From positions 91,451,990-91,515,989 of the forward strand of contig CM059193.1 in NCBI GenBank assembly GCA_030323885.1: 64,000 nucleotides of DNA. The letters are read 5' to 3'. Under the pieces are notes generated by a model, which searched no databases, was not told the origin of the DNA, and saw nothing but the letters and a program-made list of their open reading frames with translations. How positions within the stretch are numbered: position 1 is the stretch's first letter; the number at the start of each line of letters is the position of its first letter. A program made the position numbers and the translations under genes. Origin of the DNA: Branchipolynoe longqiensis. Its lineage: Eukaryota > Annelida > Polychaeta > Phyllodocida > Polynoidae. Of the stretch, positions 44,484-54,419 are shown piece after piece.

Positions 44484-45197
44484 AGGGCTTGCTGGCTTAG
44501 GTAACGCTAGGTGGCGCTCAGTCTGTATTGGCTCACTCGGAATCATTGTTCTTTATTTATGTACGCTACGCTAACCAAAATTGTGCTAAATATTGTCGCG
44601 CATATCTAAAGCCGTGTTCACACGGGCGATTTAATCCGCCTCATATGAAGCGCCTTGCCTAGTTCGCCTCACATTTTGCCGTGTGAACGCGATGTGAGGC
44701 GGATTAGGGCTGAATCGATTCATATGATTCGCTTCATATAAACCACCTAGCGAGGTGGTTTATATGAAGCGAACTAGCTTAAGCACTGGTTCTTATGGAC
44801 GTGCTCATGCGCAGATATCCACTTCCGCCTTAAACCGATTCAAAGCACTGCCGTGTGAACGCAAAACTAAATCGATTCATATGATTCGCCTTGTCTAAAT
44901 CGCTTTATATTTTGCCCGTGTGAACACGGCTTAAGATGGCATAATTAAACTTGCTTTGATCAAGAATCGGGAGAAAGGGTTTTGTGTATTGTTGACTGTC
45001 TCCCCTTTTTCGCTGAGTGATCTGCAATAGGAATCGCATTGAGATGCAGAGTAGTCTGGTCCCCTGGTCTCCTCCACTGATGGGGTTCCTGTTACTGTGT
45101 TAACATGGTCTCTTGGCCTTATCGACAGTACACTGAGAGTACGGACTGATAGTACATGAGCGCCATCTAGCGTTATCTCGGCTGGTCGGCAAGCCCT
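44484..45197. mobile_element. 714-bp TIR element inside the SINE1 A-box region
   Basis: Ends AGGGCTTGC and GCAAGCCCT, with inverted similarity continuing through TAACGCTAGGTGGCGCTCA for about 40 bp. AT flanks both sides. It carries another element at 44610-44931. No coding capacity. Confidence 0.85.
44610..44931. mobile_element. Foldback element, TTCGCCTCATATGA-arm subfamily
   Basis: AGCCGTGTTCACACGGGC is repeated exactly inverted at the right end, with TAA on both sides (44607 and 44932). Arms consist of CATATGAAGCG and GATTCATATGATTCGC blocks with a central GCGAACTAGC region. 322 bp, nested in 44484-45197. Confidence 0.93.
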
Positions 45198-45345
45198 ATT
45201 GGTGGAACGCAGGCTTTTCATGCAAAAGGTCTGCTGTTCGATAAAACGGCCGAATCAAACCAATGACGTACAAAATTGATACTTGTCGCTACCTATCCTG
45301 GTGCTCGACATTACTAGGATAGGCCAAGGAACAGTAGAATGAAAA

Positions 45346-46593
45346 AGAGCAATTGTCCGCGATTCAAATTTCCCCTGCTTAACCAACTAATATAGCCCCC
45401 AAAAATATATTGCTCAGATTGCTGCTAGCCACACGCATTTTAAACAATTTTTAGAAGAAGAAAAAATTTAAATTAGGGGCGGGCGATTTTTTCAGGTACG
45501 GGCGGGGGACGATCACTAATTTTGAAATTGTTATTTGGCCTAATGTCGCTAACGCTCTTGCTGTGTGTGCCTTGTTTGGACGCTGAGTGATGTGGCTCCC
45601 CCTGGTGGGAGGGTGGTCGAGTTGCGAGCGTGTGTGAGATGGGTGCTGAGCGGGTTGGGAGCTGCTCGGAGGCAACCATAAAGTACTCACAGCCACCACT
45701 CACGCGTGACGGCTGCACAAAGAGCAACAGGTCACGCTTCACTGAGCACCGAGTGGGCCCGGTTCGTTAACAGATTTCAGTTCCGGCACAGCAAAATTAA
45801 ATTAATGAAAAGCATGTGAATACTCACATTGATCTGGTCATATAACACGACTGTTACCATATTGCTATGGAATGTGCGGGATATAGAATTTCTTTGTGTT
45901 ATATGCTGAAAATTGTGCATTCAACAGTTATTGATATATATATATGTGGGTTCTTCTTTGCTGCTGGTCTTAAAAAGGGAGAATTGGGGTTAAAAACTTA
46001 AATATGTCACAGCTTATCCTAGTTAGTCTTGTTGTGTTCCACATATATCCTATTTTAAGGCACAATTAAAAGAAAAGCCGTTTGGACCCCGATTGCATGT
46101 CAGGGTGGCTTTGAACAGGAATAAGTGGAGAACGTTACGCGTGTTTCGGTGTGACATAAAAAGCTGCCTAGTGTCAGATTTAGAACAAAACCCTTATTTT
46201 TTCCTAGTACGGTTTTGAACTGCACTCACTAGGAGTAACTAAGTGCAATTTTATGAGTGTCCGTCCACTTGAGAGTAGAACAGAGGACTTATAAAATTGT
46301 GACACTGAAACATGTGTGACATGGAAAGGAAAAGTTTTTTCTTCAAGATCAAACAAACACCACAGAGCATGAAAAGGTAGTTATGCTTATTAGTTTTTGA
46401 TGATGTGGACATATTTCAAAGTAATTTTGGAATACTTCCATAACTTCTGACGTTATTGGAGTTGTAATGCATGTTTCATGTGACATGTAACACATGTTTC
46501 ATGTGACACTCAGTAATAACTTGGCTTAGAAATTGCTAAAAGTATGCAAAAAAAAGAAGAATTTTTGTTAAGGGTATTATTTCTACACATTAC
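45346..46593. other. Unassigned sequence
   Basis: No gene recognised. Frames of 82-89 codons at 45451-45742 show no motif. ATTCAACAGTTATTGATATATATATATG at 45919 (given as ATTCAACAGTTATTG plus a TA run) is shared with the next feature, so the right part may belong to the same retroelement. Confidence 0.4.
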
Positions 46594-46905
46594 ATGTATG
46601 CAAGTATGTCTTTTGAGTGTTACAAGTTTTGCTTATATATATGTATATTTTGTATATATATATGCTGCAAATTGTGTATTCAACAGTTATTGATATATAT
46701 ATATATGCTCCAAATTGTGTATTCAACAGTTATTGATATACATATATGCTGCAAATTGTATATTCAACAGTTATTGTATACCTTACTCTATTTACCTTTT
46801 TTTGTGTAAATAACCCTGAATTGAAAAATGGCTGGAAGACCAGTGCTTCGGCACTAACAAAATACTTATTCAGCAGAATAAACATATTTACCCCCAAAAA
46901 AGAAA
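46594..46905 (+). mobile_element. LINE-type 3' end with short tandem repeats
   Basis: Three units of CAAATTGTGTATTCAACAGT with TATTGATATATATATGC are followed by GGCTGGAAGACCAGTGC, TTCGGCACTAACAAAAT, AATAAACATATTTACC and an A-rich run. The stem-loop and end match 42415-42490. Confidence 0.7.
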
Positions 46906-46935
46906 AAGAAAGAATATATTAAGATTATTATAATG

Positions 46936-47245
46936 CGACCAGACGAGATGGCTGAATGAATTGAGCGTCCCTCTCCTGTTTTGGTAGATCGTGGGGACGC
47001 ATGGATTCGAACCCTGGTCGAGTCAAACCAATGATTTAAATATTGATACTTGTCACTTCCTAGCCAGGTGCTCTGCATTATTAGGATAGGGCAAGGACTG
47101 ATTGGCTCAGTATCAGGATAATGTGACTGTGTGGGATATTAGGTCATGGCGCTGGTGGCCTGGTCTCCGAATGGAGCAGCACTATAATGTCGCCTTGAGG
47201 GTGCGCTGTCACAAGTCAGTACCCTTCCTGATATAACACTACATC
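46936..47245 (+). repeat. SINE1 copy
   Basis: Head GACGAGATGGCTGAATGAAT with GGATTCGAACCCTGG, and full body to CTTCCTGATATAAC. Confidence 0.92.
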
Positions 47246-47247
47246 TT

Positions 47248-47600
47248 TGTTGTTTGTTTAATGTTGTTTTATGAAAACAGCAACATCTAGGGTCATATCA
47301 GGACGGGTACTGACTTGTGACAGTACGCACTCCTGGCGACTTTATAGTGCTGCTCCACTGGGAGACCAGGCCGCCAGCACCATGACCTGATATCCCACTC
47401 AGTCACATTATCCCGACACTGAGCCAACCAGTCCTTGCCCTATCCTAATAATGCCAAGCCCCTGGCTAGGAAGCGACAAGTATACATTTTTACGTCATTG
47501 ATCTGACTCGACCAGGGTTCGAACCCATGGGTTCAGATCCCCCGATCTCCCAAAGCAGGAGCCGGACGCTCTACTCATTTGGCCATCCCATCTGGTCTAG
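47248..47600 (-). repeat. SINE1 full-length copy, tail-to-tail with the previous one
   Basis: From GTTGTTTGTTTAATGTTGTT through body and head (GGGTTCGAACCCATGGGTTC) to CATTTGGCCATCCCATCTGG. Confidence 0.93.
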
Positions 47601-48115
47601 TAACTCTAAGCCATATTAGTTCCTATTCTAGCCGCTGGCGCCACCGGCGATTGTGGCCAGTGCCAGCCAGATTTCTAACTATTTGTGGCTGAGCCAGGGG
47701 GCCTCGGTTCCAGATGCAGATTTTGATGAATGATTCATGACTTTGCAACTTTTAAAAGCAAATTCACCGCTTTACACACTTCCACCTCAGTTGATTGATT
47801 GGTGTTTGTTTAAGGCCGTGTATGCAAATATGAAGCGTTTCCATTTCTTTTAATAGATTCTAAAGGCCTACATAGCGCAGATTGTTCTTAGCCTGCCTGC
47901 TGTGAGTGAGACGATGTGGTTTATCTTACCCAGACGACATTTAGTAAAAGCAGACGACAATGCCAATGTCACTCCCTTCCTTCTGCTCACGTGAGCTACT
48001 CTGTTCGTCGATTCAATCTACTCCCAACTACCATGGCTTCTAGTATTGGTGGTGACTACTAACGCTTACTAACATTTCACCGAAGGTTTTCGCAAAAGAA
48101 ATACACTGATATACT
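47601..48115. other. Unassigned sequence
   Basis: Unique-looking; no gene or repeat recognised. Confidence 0.4.
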
Positions 48116-49118
48116 TAATGTTGCATAGTCCGATGGGTTTTGAATTTCTGTCATTTTCTGAGATAAATACATTAGGTTGATTGTCATAGTCTATCTTACT
48201 TTAGTTTGAAGTAACTTTTATTGTAAATGGCTAACTTGACTTATATTTGAAGTGCAAACATGCAAAATATATTTGGCAAGCACCCGAAAACTCTGACATC
48301 ATCGGCTTCTGCAGTAATAGCTTCTATTACATTGACTCAGTATTCCTTTCTATGTTGTAGCAGATGCTTTAAAAGTGCATCTGTATTTAAAAGCCCTGTC
48401 ACATTACGACGCATCGCCCAAACGTGCGCCGACGTAGGTGATTTGCGTAATGCGCTATGTGTTCGTTATGTGTACGTCGATATACGGCATCGCTTGTTAA
48501 GGGGTCGCAAAGGTTTTGTGCATGTGCAAAACTTTTGACGTACGACACCACATGGGTTTTTACGTCCGCCCACGTTATGTATACGTTACGCGTACATTGA
48601 TGTACGTTAGACCAACGTTGTTCACTATGTTGCACTATGTTGACCTATGTTAGTCGGATGGAAAGGCAGTGGAAATGTACAGTCCGCGTATTGACAATGT
48701 ACTGACAACGTATGGATAACGTATGTCTAATGTACATTTTGCATTTCTTCACCATGTCTTGACATATGTAGCGTATGAGGCGTAGTTCTGCCGATCGAAT
48801 AACGTATATAACGTTCACCGGTATTCTGCAAACATACCATGAGTGTAATTTGAGCGTTTTTCGCCGGGAGGAATGTTAGCCATACGTTGGTCATACATTG
48901 GCCATACGCTAAGTATACAGTACGTATATCTCTAACATGGCCCCCTGTGCCTCAAAGTTAGATACATCTCCGTATAAAAGTGATTTTACCCGTTGGCCAC
49001 GTGCTTGCGCGAAGCGTCGTAATGTGACAGGGCCATAAGTTAGATATGGAGAATGAAATCTAGATAATTGTTTTACTTTTGAAAATTTGATGTTTTTATC
49101 GGATTATGCAGCTTCAAT
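48116..49118. mobile_element. MITE A split by a foldback element
   Basis: Left half from TTGCATAGTCCGATGGGTTT to GCATCTGTATTTAA (48390), right half from TAAGTTAGATATGG (49036) to ATCGGATTATGCAGC. The copy at 50504-50853 is uninterrupted at this place (GTATCTAAGTTGGATATG). Confidence 0.92.
48391..49035. mobile_element. Foldback element, CGTATGGC-arm subfamily
   Basis: Ends AAGCCCTGTCACATTACGAC and GTCGTAATGTGACAGGGCCA with TAA on both sides. The palindrome GGTTTTGTGCATGTGCAAAA lies at about 48511, some 132 bp from the left end. It is the inverted counterpart of 21924-22613, where the palindrome is near the right end. Confidence 0.93.
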
Positions 49119-49135
49119 GTTTCTTGTTCTGTCTG

Positions 49136-49300
49136 GAACAGACGTGATGACCGAATTGGCAAAAGTGCTGGCTGGCTTCTCTTCTGGAGATCATGGGTTT
49201 GAACCCCAGCCAAGTCAATTAAATGACTCACAAAATTGATACATTAATAGGATAGGGCAAGGACTGGTTTCTCAGTATCAAGTTATTGAAGGCTGGCAGT
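49136..49300 (+). repeat. SINE1d copy, short
   Basis: Head variant GATGACCGAATTGGCAAAAG with TGCTGGCTGGCTTCTC and B-box region GGTTTGAACCCCAG; the body is largely deleted after TTGATAC. This head variant is the parent of the 21-bp array at 53.9 kb. Confidence 0.85.
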
Positions 49301-49690
49301 AGTAGCCCCCGGACGCAGCCCTAAAGTAAAATAAAGTAGCGCTGGGGCGGGTGGGTGAAAAAAAAAGTGTGCACATCACCGACTCGCTGATAAGTGAGGA
49401 GACAGCAGTAAGCTGGGGACGGTGGGAGAAGGGTGTGAAAGCCCACTGGCCAATCAGGTGGATGGAAAATGGACATGTCCATCCACCTGAAGTAGAGTCC
49501 AAAGCGCAATGAGCAGGGGTGGAGGCGTGTCACCCAAAAGGGCCCTGTTCAGCATTAGCGATGTAATAAACCTGAAAGCTTAGGTCAATGAGTTATGAAT
49601 CCAGCTATAGAACAAGCACAACTCAATGTGTCTAAGAGCAAATGTGTGTATAACTGGGTTGACATCGAATGGCTTTTTAACAGTTTTCAG
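49301..49690. other. Unassigned sequence with a 37-bp hairpin
   Basis: TCAGGTGGATGGA (49454) and TCCATCCACCTGA (ending 49490) form a perfect 13-bp stem with an 11-nt loop. No other feature recognised. Confidence 0.5.
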
Positions 49691-49697
49691 CTGTTTG

Positions 49698-50041
49698 ACC
49701 AGACAGGGTGGCCGAATGAGTTCAGTGACCGTCCCCTGGCTCCGAACCCATGAGATCGTGGGTTCGAACCCTGGGCGAGTCAAACCAATGACGAAAAATT
49801 GAAACTTGTCGCTTCATAGCCTGGCATTTGTCATTACTAGGATAGGGCAAGGACTGGTTTGTTTAGTGTCAGGATAATTAATGTGACTGAGTGGGATATT
49901 AGGTCATTGTGCTGGTGGCCTGATTTCCCAGTGGGGCAGCACTATAAAGTCGCCATGAGTGCGCACTATCACAAGTCGGTAGCCTTCGTGATATGACCTT
50001 AGATGTTGCTAGGATGTAAACGAACAACAAACAAACAAACA
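49698..50041 (+). repeat. SINE1, full length
   Basis: Head with duplicated GAACCCATGAGATCG segment and B-box region GGGTTCGAACCCTGG, full body, GATGTTGCTAGGATGTAAAC and an ACAACAAACAAACAAAC tail. Confidence 0.94.
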
Positions 50042-50503
50042 GCTGTTTACTAAGTTCATGATCATCATTAACTCGGGCAGGACGAGTTCATCCTATTGGG
50101 AATATTCATGACTACTGCAGTCGTGTTTATTTCTTGTGGGGCATCGGCAATGAAGTCGGGCCCACGGTCTTTCTTCGCCGCAGAACCATCTGGTGAATGG
50201 TTTGTGTAACCACCCGTTTTTCAAATACACATCGATACTTTGCTTAGGTACTTTAGCAATCATAACCATTCAAGAAGTTAGACTGCAGCTATGCCTATAG
50301 AAAGCCATCCATCTCCCTGTTAACGAAGATTTCTCCCTTAGCCCTCAAATCACAAGGACCCGCTCGGTTTTATGGCACTGACCACACACTCACCAGTAGC
50401 ATGTCAAGGGTAAAAAGTATAGCATTTCATGTGAGTTAGGCAGGGACTACCTAACGCCACCACACACCGCTGACCGATGAGTTTAGCGTCAGTCCCAGGA
50501 CCG
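50042..50503. other. Unassigned sequence
   Basis: Unique-looking; nothing recognised. Confidence 0.4.
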
Positions 50504-50853
50504 TTTGTATAGTCCGATGGTTTTGAGTCTCTCATTTTCTGAGATAAACATATCACGTTGATAATTATAATCTACCTTGCTTTAGTTTTAAATAACTTTA
50601 TTTTAAATGGCTAACTTTAGAGATATTTGAAGTACAAACGTGCTACAATAATTTTGGCAAGCCTGCCAAAACCCTAAGACCATAGACTTCTGCAGTAACT
50701 GGTTCTATTAAATTGCCTCAATAGTCCCTCCTTATATGTGACGACAAATGTTTAATAAGTGCACCAGTATCTAAGTTGGATATGTAGAATCAAATCTAGA
50801 TAATTGTTTTGATTTTGAAATTTTGATATTTTCATCGGACTGTGCAGCTTTAA
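50504..50853. mobile_element. MITE A, uninterrupted copy
   Basis: Ends TTTGTATAGTCCGATGG and CATCGGACTGTGCAGC; the interior has GGCAAGCCTGCCAAAACC and TTTAATAAGTGCACCAG. It supplies the empty site for the insertion at 48391. Confidence 0.9.
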
Positions 50854-50890
50854 GTTAAATACCTTATGCACTGAAACATATAATTGTCCG

Positions 50891-51470
50891 AAGGCCCTGT
50901 CACACCTCACCTGACTGGGGAAACTAGAAAACGGACACTGTCTGGTGAAATACGCCAATGTACGGTTTATATACGGTTGGCATCTGGCGTTTCTGTTCTC
51001 TGTCCGGTAGTGTACGGTGGCAAGTTTTGAACATGCACAAAACTTGTGCAGGACACCGCCTGACTGAAGTGTTCGGTTGGTGTCTGTTTTATGTCTGTTT
51101 AGTCCGTTTTGACCGGTTCATGTCTGTTACCCATCCATTACGTCTCCAGTTTGCTTCCTGCAAAGTCTGTTGATGGTGCTGCGGGAATTCGGTCAGTATA
51201 TGTATTTGGCGCGTCCATGAACAATCCGGTATGTGTCCGTTTGAGGTTCAGTCCGTCCGTTTGTCATCCGGGTGTCATCCGGGTGTCGTCCGGTTATCGT
51301 CCAGTGGATATTCGTTAATGTACGTTCCTTGTCCATTTAGCGTCTCTTTCGTCCGGCGGCCGTTGCAACATTACGACACATTTTGGTACATTTTGATACC
51401 AAACACCAACGGACTAGACAATTCTTTGTCCGGTTGTGTCCGTTGCTCAATCCGGTAAGGTGTTACAGGC
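50891..51470. mobile_element. Foldback element, GTCCGTTT-arm subfamily
   Basis: Left end AAGGCCCTGTCACACCTCAC, right end GGTGTTACAGGCACA (diverged). The arms reiterate GTCCGTTTTGTCCGGT. The palindrome CAAGTTTTGAACATGCAC plus AAAACTTG lies at 51021-51045, 142 bp from the left end. Flanks CGA and TAA do not match. Confidence 0.8.
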
Positions 51471-51675
51471 ACATAAACAAAAGCACTTGGCTACATTTGA
51501 TCCTACATTTCCAATTTGGATACTAGTGCACTTATTAAACATGTATTGCAGCATACAAAGTGTATTAAGTCAATTTAACAGAACCTGTCACTGCTGCAAG
51601 TCATGCAAGCCTAGTCAATTTAACAGAACCTGTCACTGCTGCAAGTCATGCAAGCCTATGATGTACAGCATTTTT
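51471..51675. repeat. MITE A fragment with a 45-bp tandem duplication
   Basis: GCACTTATTAAACATGTATT is a MITE A landmark. AGTCAATTTAACAGAACC through CAAGTCATGCAAGCCT occurs twice in a row (about 51567 and 51613). Confidence 0.8.
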
Positions 51676-52064
51676 CAGCGATGAAAGATCTCCGCGAATT
51701 CCCGGAATTCCACGATTCTTGATATTCACTGGTTTACGTTCACAAAATCTTAATTTATTATATATTGATACATCTAGTGTATAATATGTGTACATTATAT
51801 ATGTATGTATAATATTAGTCCGAATCCCGTTCTTATATGACCTTAGAAATTGCTAGAAGATAAAATCCAGACAAAAAAAGTTAGGCATGGGCGATAATAC
51901 AGTCATAACAAAGACAGTTGAAACCTGACTTCCGGCATTTTTCTGCGATTCACTGACAGTGCTAATCCTATGGGCCAAAATCCCTGTTTTCGCAGAAATT
52001 CGCCGTTTGCGCCAAAGTCTCAGGTTGGTTTCCGCATTTTTGTCGGAGACCACTTTCATCGCTG
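51676..52064. mobile_element. TIR element D, complete copy
   Basis: CAGCGATGAAAG and CTTTCATCGCTG are exact inverted ends of a 389-bp element. The CAGNG start recalls hAT, but no 8-bp duplication is visible. A SINE1-like end (ATATGACCTTAGAAATTGCT) is inside. Confidence 0.75.
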
Positions 52065-52121
52065 AGTTATATGTGCACACCAAAAGTATGTTGCAGGATT
52101 TCAATTATATTACCCCCATCG

Positions 52122-52450
52122 GACGCGGTGGCCGAATCGGTTGAGCGCAGGCTTCCTATGCGGAAGGTCGAGAGTTCGATCCCCAGTCGAGTCAAACCAG
52201 TGACTTATATAGAATTTATGTTTGTAGCTATCTAGCCTGACGTTTAAGCATTACTAGGATAGGACAAGGACTGGTTAGCTCAGTATCAGGATAATGTGAC
52301 TGAGTGGTAAATCGGGTCATGGTACCAGTGGTCTGGTCTCCCAGTGGGGCAGCACTATACAGTCGCCATGAGTGTGCATTGTCACAAATCAGTACTCGTC
52401 CTGATATGACCTTAGATGTTGCCAGGACGTAAAACTGAAACAAACAAAAC
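52122..52450 (+). repeat. SINE1b, full length
   Basis: Head GCGGTGGCCGAATCGGTTGA, GAGTTCGATCCCCAGTC, full body, TGTTGCCAGGACGTAAAACT and AAACAAACAAAAC tail. Confidence 0.94.
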
Positions 52451-52456
52451 AAAATA

Positions 52457-52932
52457 CAGTATAACCCCGTTAAACCAAACTTGAAGGGACCATAGAAATT
52501 TGTTTTGATTAGCCGATCATTGGTTTAACCGAGCTTTGACTTTGACTTGGTTTAGCAAAAACGGGTGTGCATTATGAATGTACAATGTATATGGACACTA
52601 TGATTATTGTTTGTTATGTATATACAGTTTAACCCCATTAAACTTACCCCGGTTAAATCAAACTTTTGTCGGCGACCTGGCAAAATACTACCATTTATCA
52701 TATAAAAAAGTCTCAGATGACCTTAAAACCACATGAAAGTTTGGTTTAAATGTACCGGAAGTGGCCTGGGGCCGACAATTTTGTTTGGATTAACCGATAC
52801 TTTGGATTAACCGACTTTGGTTTAACCAACTTTTTTATATGATAAATGATAGTATTTTGCCGGGCCACTGAAAAAAGTTTGGATTACCCGATCGTTTGGT
52901 TTAACCGAGCTTCGTTTAACGGGGTTGTACTG
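52457..52932. mobile_element. Pogo/Tigger-like MITE
   Basis: CAGTATAACCCCGTTAAAC and GTTTAACGGGGTTGTACTG are inverted ends flanked by TA. This matches the terminal style and TA duplication of pogo/Tigger elements (Tc1/mariner group). A second inner start (ACAGTTTAACCCCATTAAAC, about 52625) and inner arms around TTTATCATATAAAAAAG suggest a nested or duplicated copy. Confidence 0.85.
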
Positions 52933-52934
52933 TA

Positions 52935-53304
52935 TTAGAATATCTCCAGAATTAACCATTTTTATTTTATTTATTTTAAAGCATATTGTAACAATAATGA
53001 TTGCAATACACTGGAGAATTGCTGTGTCCTATATATAATAAAGTGCGACTATTTCTACTTGTTATTTTTGTCGCATGTCCCTGTCTGTAAAGCCCCCTAA
53101 AACCCCAAATTAATCCTCATCCCATGTTTGCACTTACAGTCGATTCTCTAGTTGATTAAATTCAGTTCGTGATAAAGTTCTCGCGTTATGCCTGCTGATC
53201 TAGTTGTTGCATGCAGATGAGAAAATTTGTCAGTTTCTAAATCTATCATTTGGTTGAATTGGAAACAGCTTGTGCATTGCAAACCCTCAGATATGGTCGG
53301 GTGC
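52935..53304. other. Unassigned sequence before the gap
   Basis: AT-rich, nothing recognised. Confidence 0.4.
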
Positions 53305-53804
53305 NNNNNNNNNNNNNNNNNNNNNNNNNNNNNNNNNNNNNNNNNNNNNNNNNNNNNNNNNNNNNNNNNNNNNNNNNNNNNNNNNNNNNNNNNNNNNNNN
53401 NNNNNNNNNNNNNNNNNNNNNNNNNNNNNNNNNNNNNNNNNNNNNNNNNNNNNNNNNNNNNNNNNNNNNNNNNNNNNNNNNNNNNNNNNNNNNNNNNNNN
53501 NNNNNNNNNNNNNNNNNNNNNNNNNNNNNNNNNNNNNNNNNNNNNNNNNNNNNNNNNNNNNNNNNNNNNNNNNNNNNNNNNNNNNNNNNNNNNNNNNNNN
53601 NNNNNNNNNNNNNNNNNNNNNNNNNNNNNNNNNNNNNNNNNNNNNNNNNNNNNNNNNNNNNNNNNNNNNNNNNNNNNNNNNNNNNNNNNNNNNNNNNNNN
53701 NNNNNNNNNNNNNNNNNNNNNNNNNNNNNNNNNNNNNNNNNNNNNNNNNNNNNNNNNNNNNNNNNNNNNNNNNNNNNNNNNNNNNNNNNNNNNNNNNNNN
53801 NNNN
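53305..53804. other. Assembly gap of 500 N
   Basis: Exactly 500 undetermined bases, probably a placeholder length rather than a measured one. Reading frames that cross it are meaningless. Confidence 0.99.
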
Positions 53805-53861
53805 CACCCTCTAGCACTACCAAATCAACACACATATGTTACCGCCAAAACATTGACCGGA

Positions 53862-54291
53862 CAGAATGGCTGAATTGGTAAGAGCGCTGGCTGAATTGGT
53901 AAGAGCGCTGGCTGAATTGGTAAGAGTGCTGGCTGAATAGGTAAGAGCACTGGCTGAATTGGTAAGAGCGCTGGCTGAATTGGTAAGAGCGCTGGCTGAA
54001 TTGGTAAGAGCGCTGGCTGAATTGGTAAGAGCACTGGCTGAATTGGTAAGAGCGCTGGCTGAATTGGTAAGAGCACTGGCTGAATTGGTAAGAGCGCTGG
54101 CTGATTTGCTAAGAGCCCTGGCTGAATTGGTAAGAGCGCTGGCTGAATTAGTAAGAGCACTGGTTGAATTGGTAAGAGCGCTGGCTGAATTGGTAAGAGC
54201 CCTGGCTGAATTGGTAAGAGCGCTGGCTGAATTGGTAAGAGCGCTGGCTGAATTGGTAAGAGTGCTGGCTGAATTGGTAAGAGCGCTGGCT
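53862..54291 (+). repeat. 21-bp minisatellite made from a SINE1 A-box region, about 20 copies
   Basis: The unit GGCTGAATTGGTAAGAGCGC (plus one T) is the head segment of SINE1d, as seen once at 49150. Before the array is the SINE start (GACCGGACAGAAT) and after it the rest of the same SINE (CTGGCTGGCTTCCCATAAG). The A-box region thus expanded inside one SINE copy. Frames of 114-183 codons on both strands are artefacts. Confidence 0.93.
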
Positions 54292-54418
54292 GGCTTCCCA
54301 TAAGAGAAGTCGTGGGCTGGAACGCCGACCGAGTCAAGCCGGTGACTTACCAAATTTATACTTGTCACTACTTAGCTTGGGACTCTGCAATAATAGGATG
54401 GGGAGAAGACTGGTACTG
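54292..54418 (+). repeat. SINE1d remainder
   Basis: B-box region GGCTGGAACGCCGACCGAG and body start to GGGGAGAAGACTGGTACTG. Confidence 0.8.
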
Positions 54419-54419
54419 C

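Larger units (their letters stand above)
44464..45345 (+). repeat. SINE1b/c copy split by a TIR element
   Basis: The head start (GGAGGCAGTGGCCGAAT, to 44483) and the rest (TTGGTGGAACGCAGGC onward, from 45199) are parts of one SINE. The 3' end is the alternative tail (GCAATTGTCCGCGATTC, TTTCCCCTGC). Confidence 0.88.

Noticed and set aside
45451..45742. 82- and 89-codon minus-strand frames as small genes
   Set aside because: Overlapping frames without motif or splice context; chance length for this base composition.
53148..53881. Frames of 180-219 codons spanning the gap
   Set aside because: Almost all codons are undetermined N.
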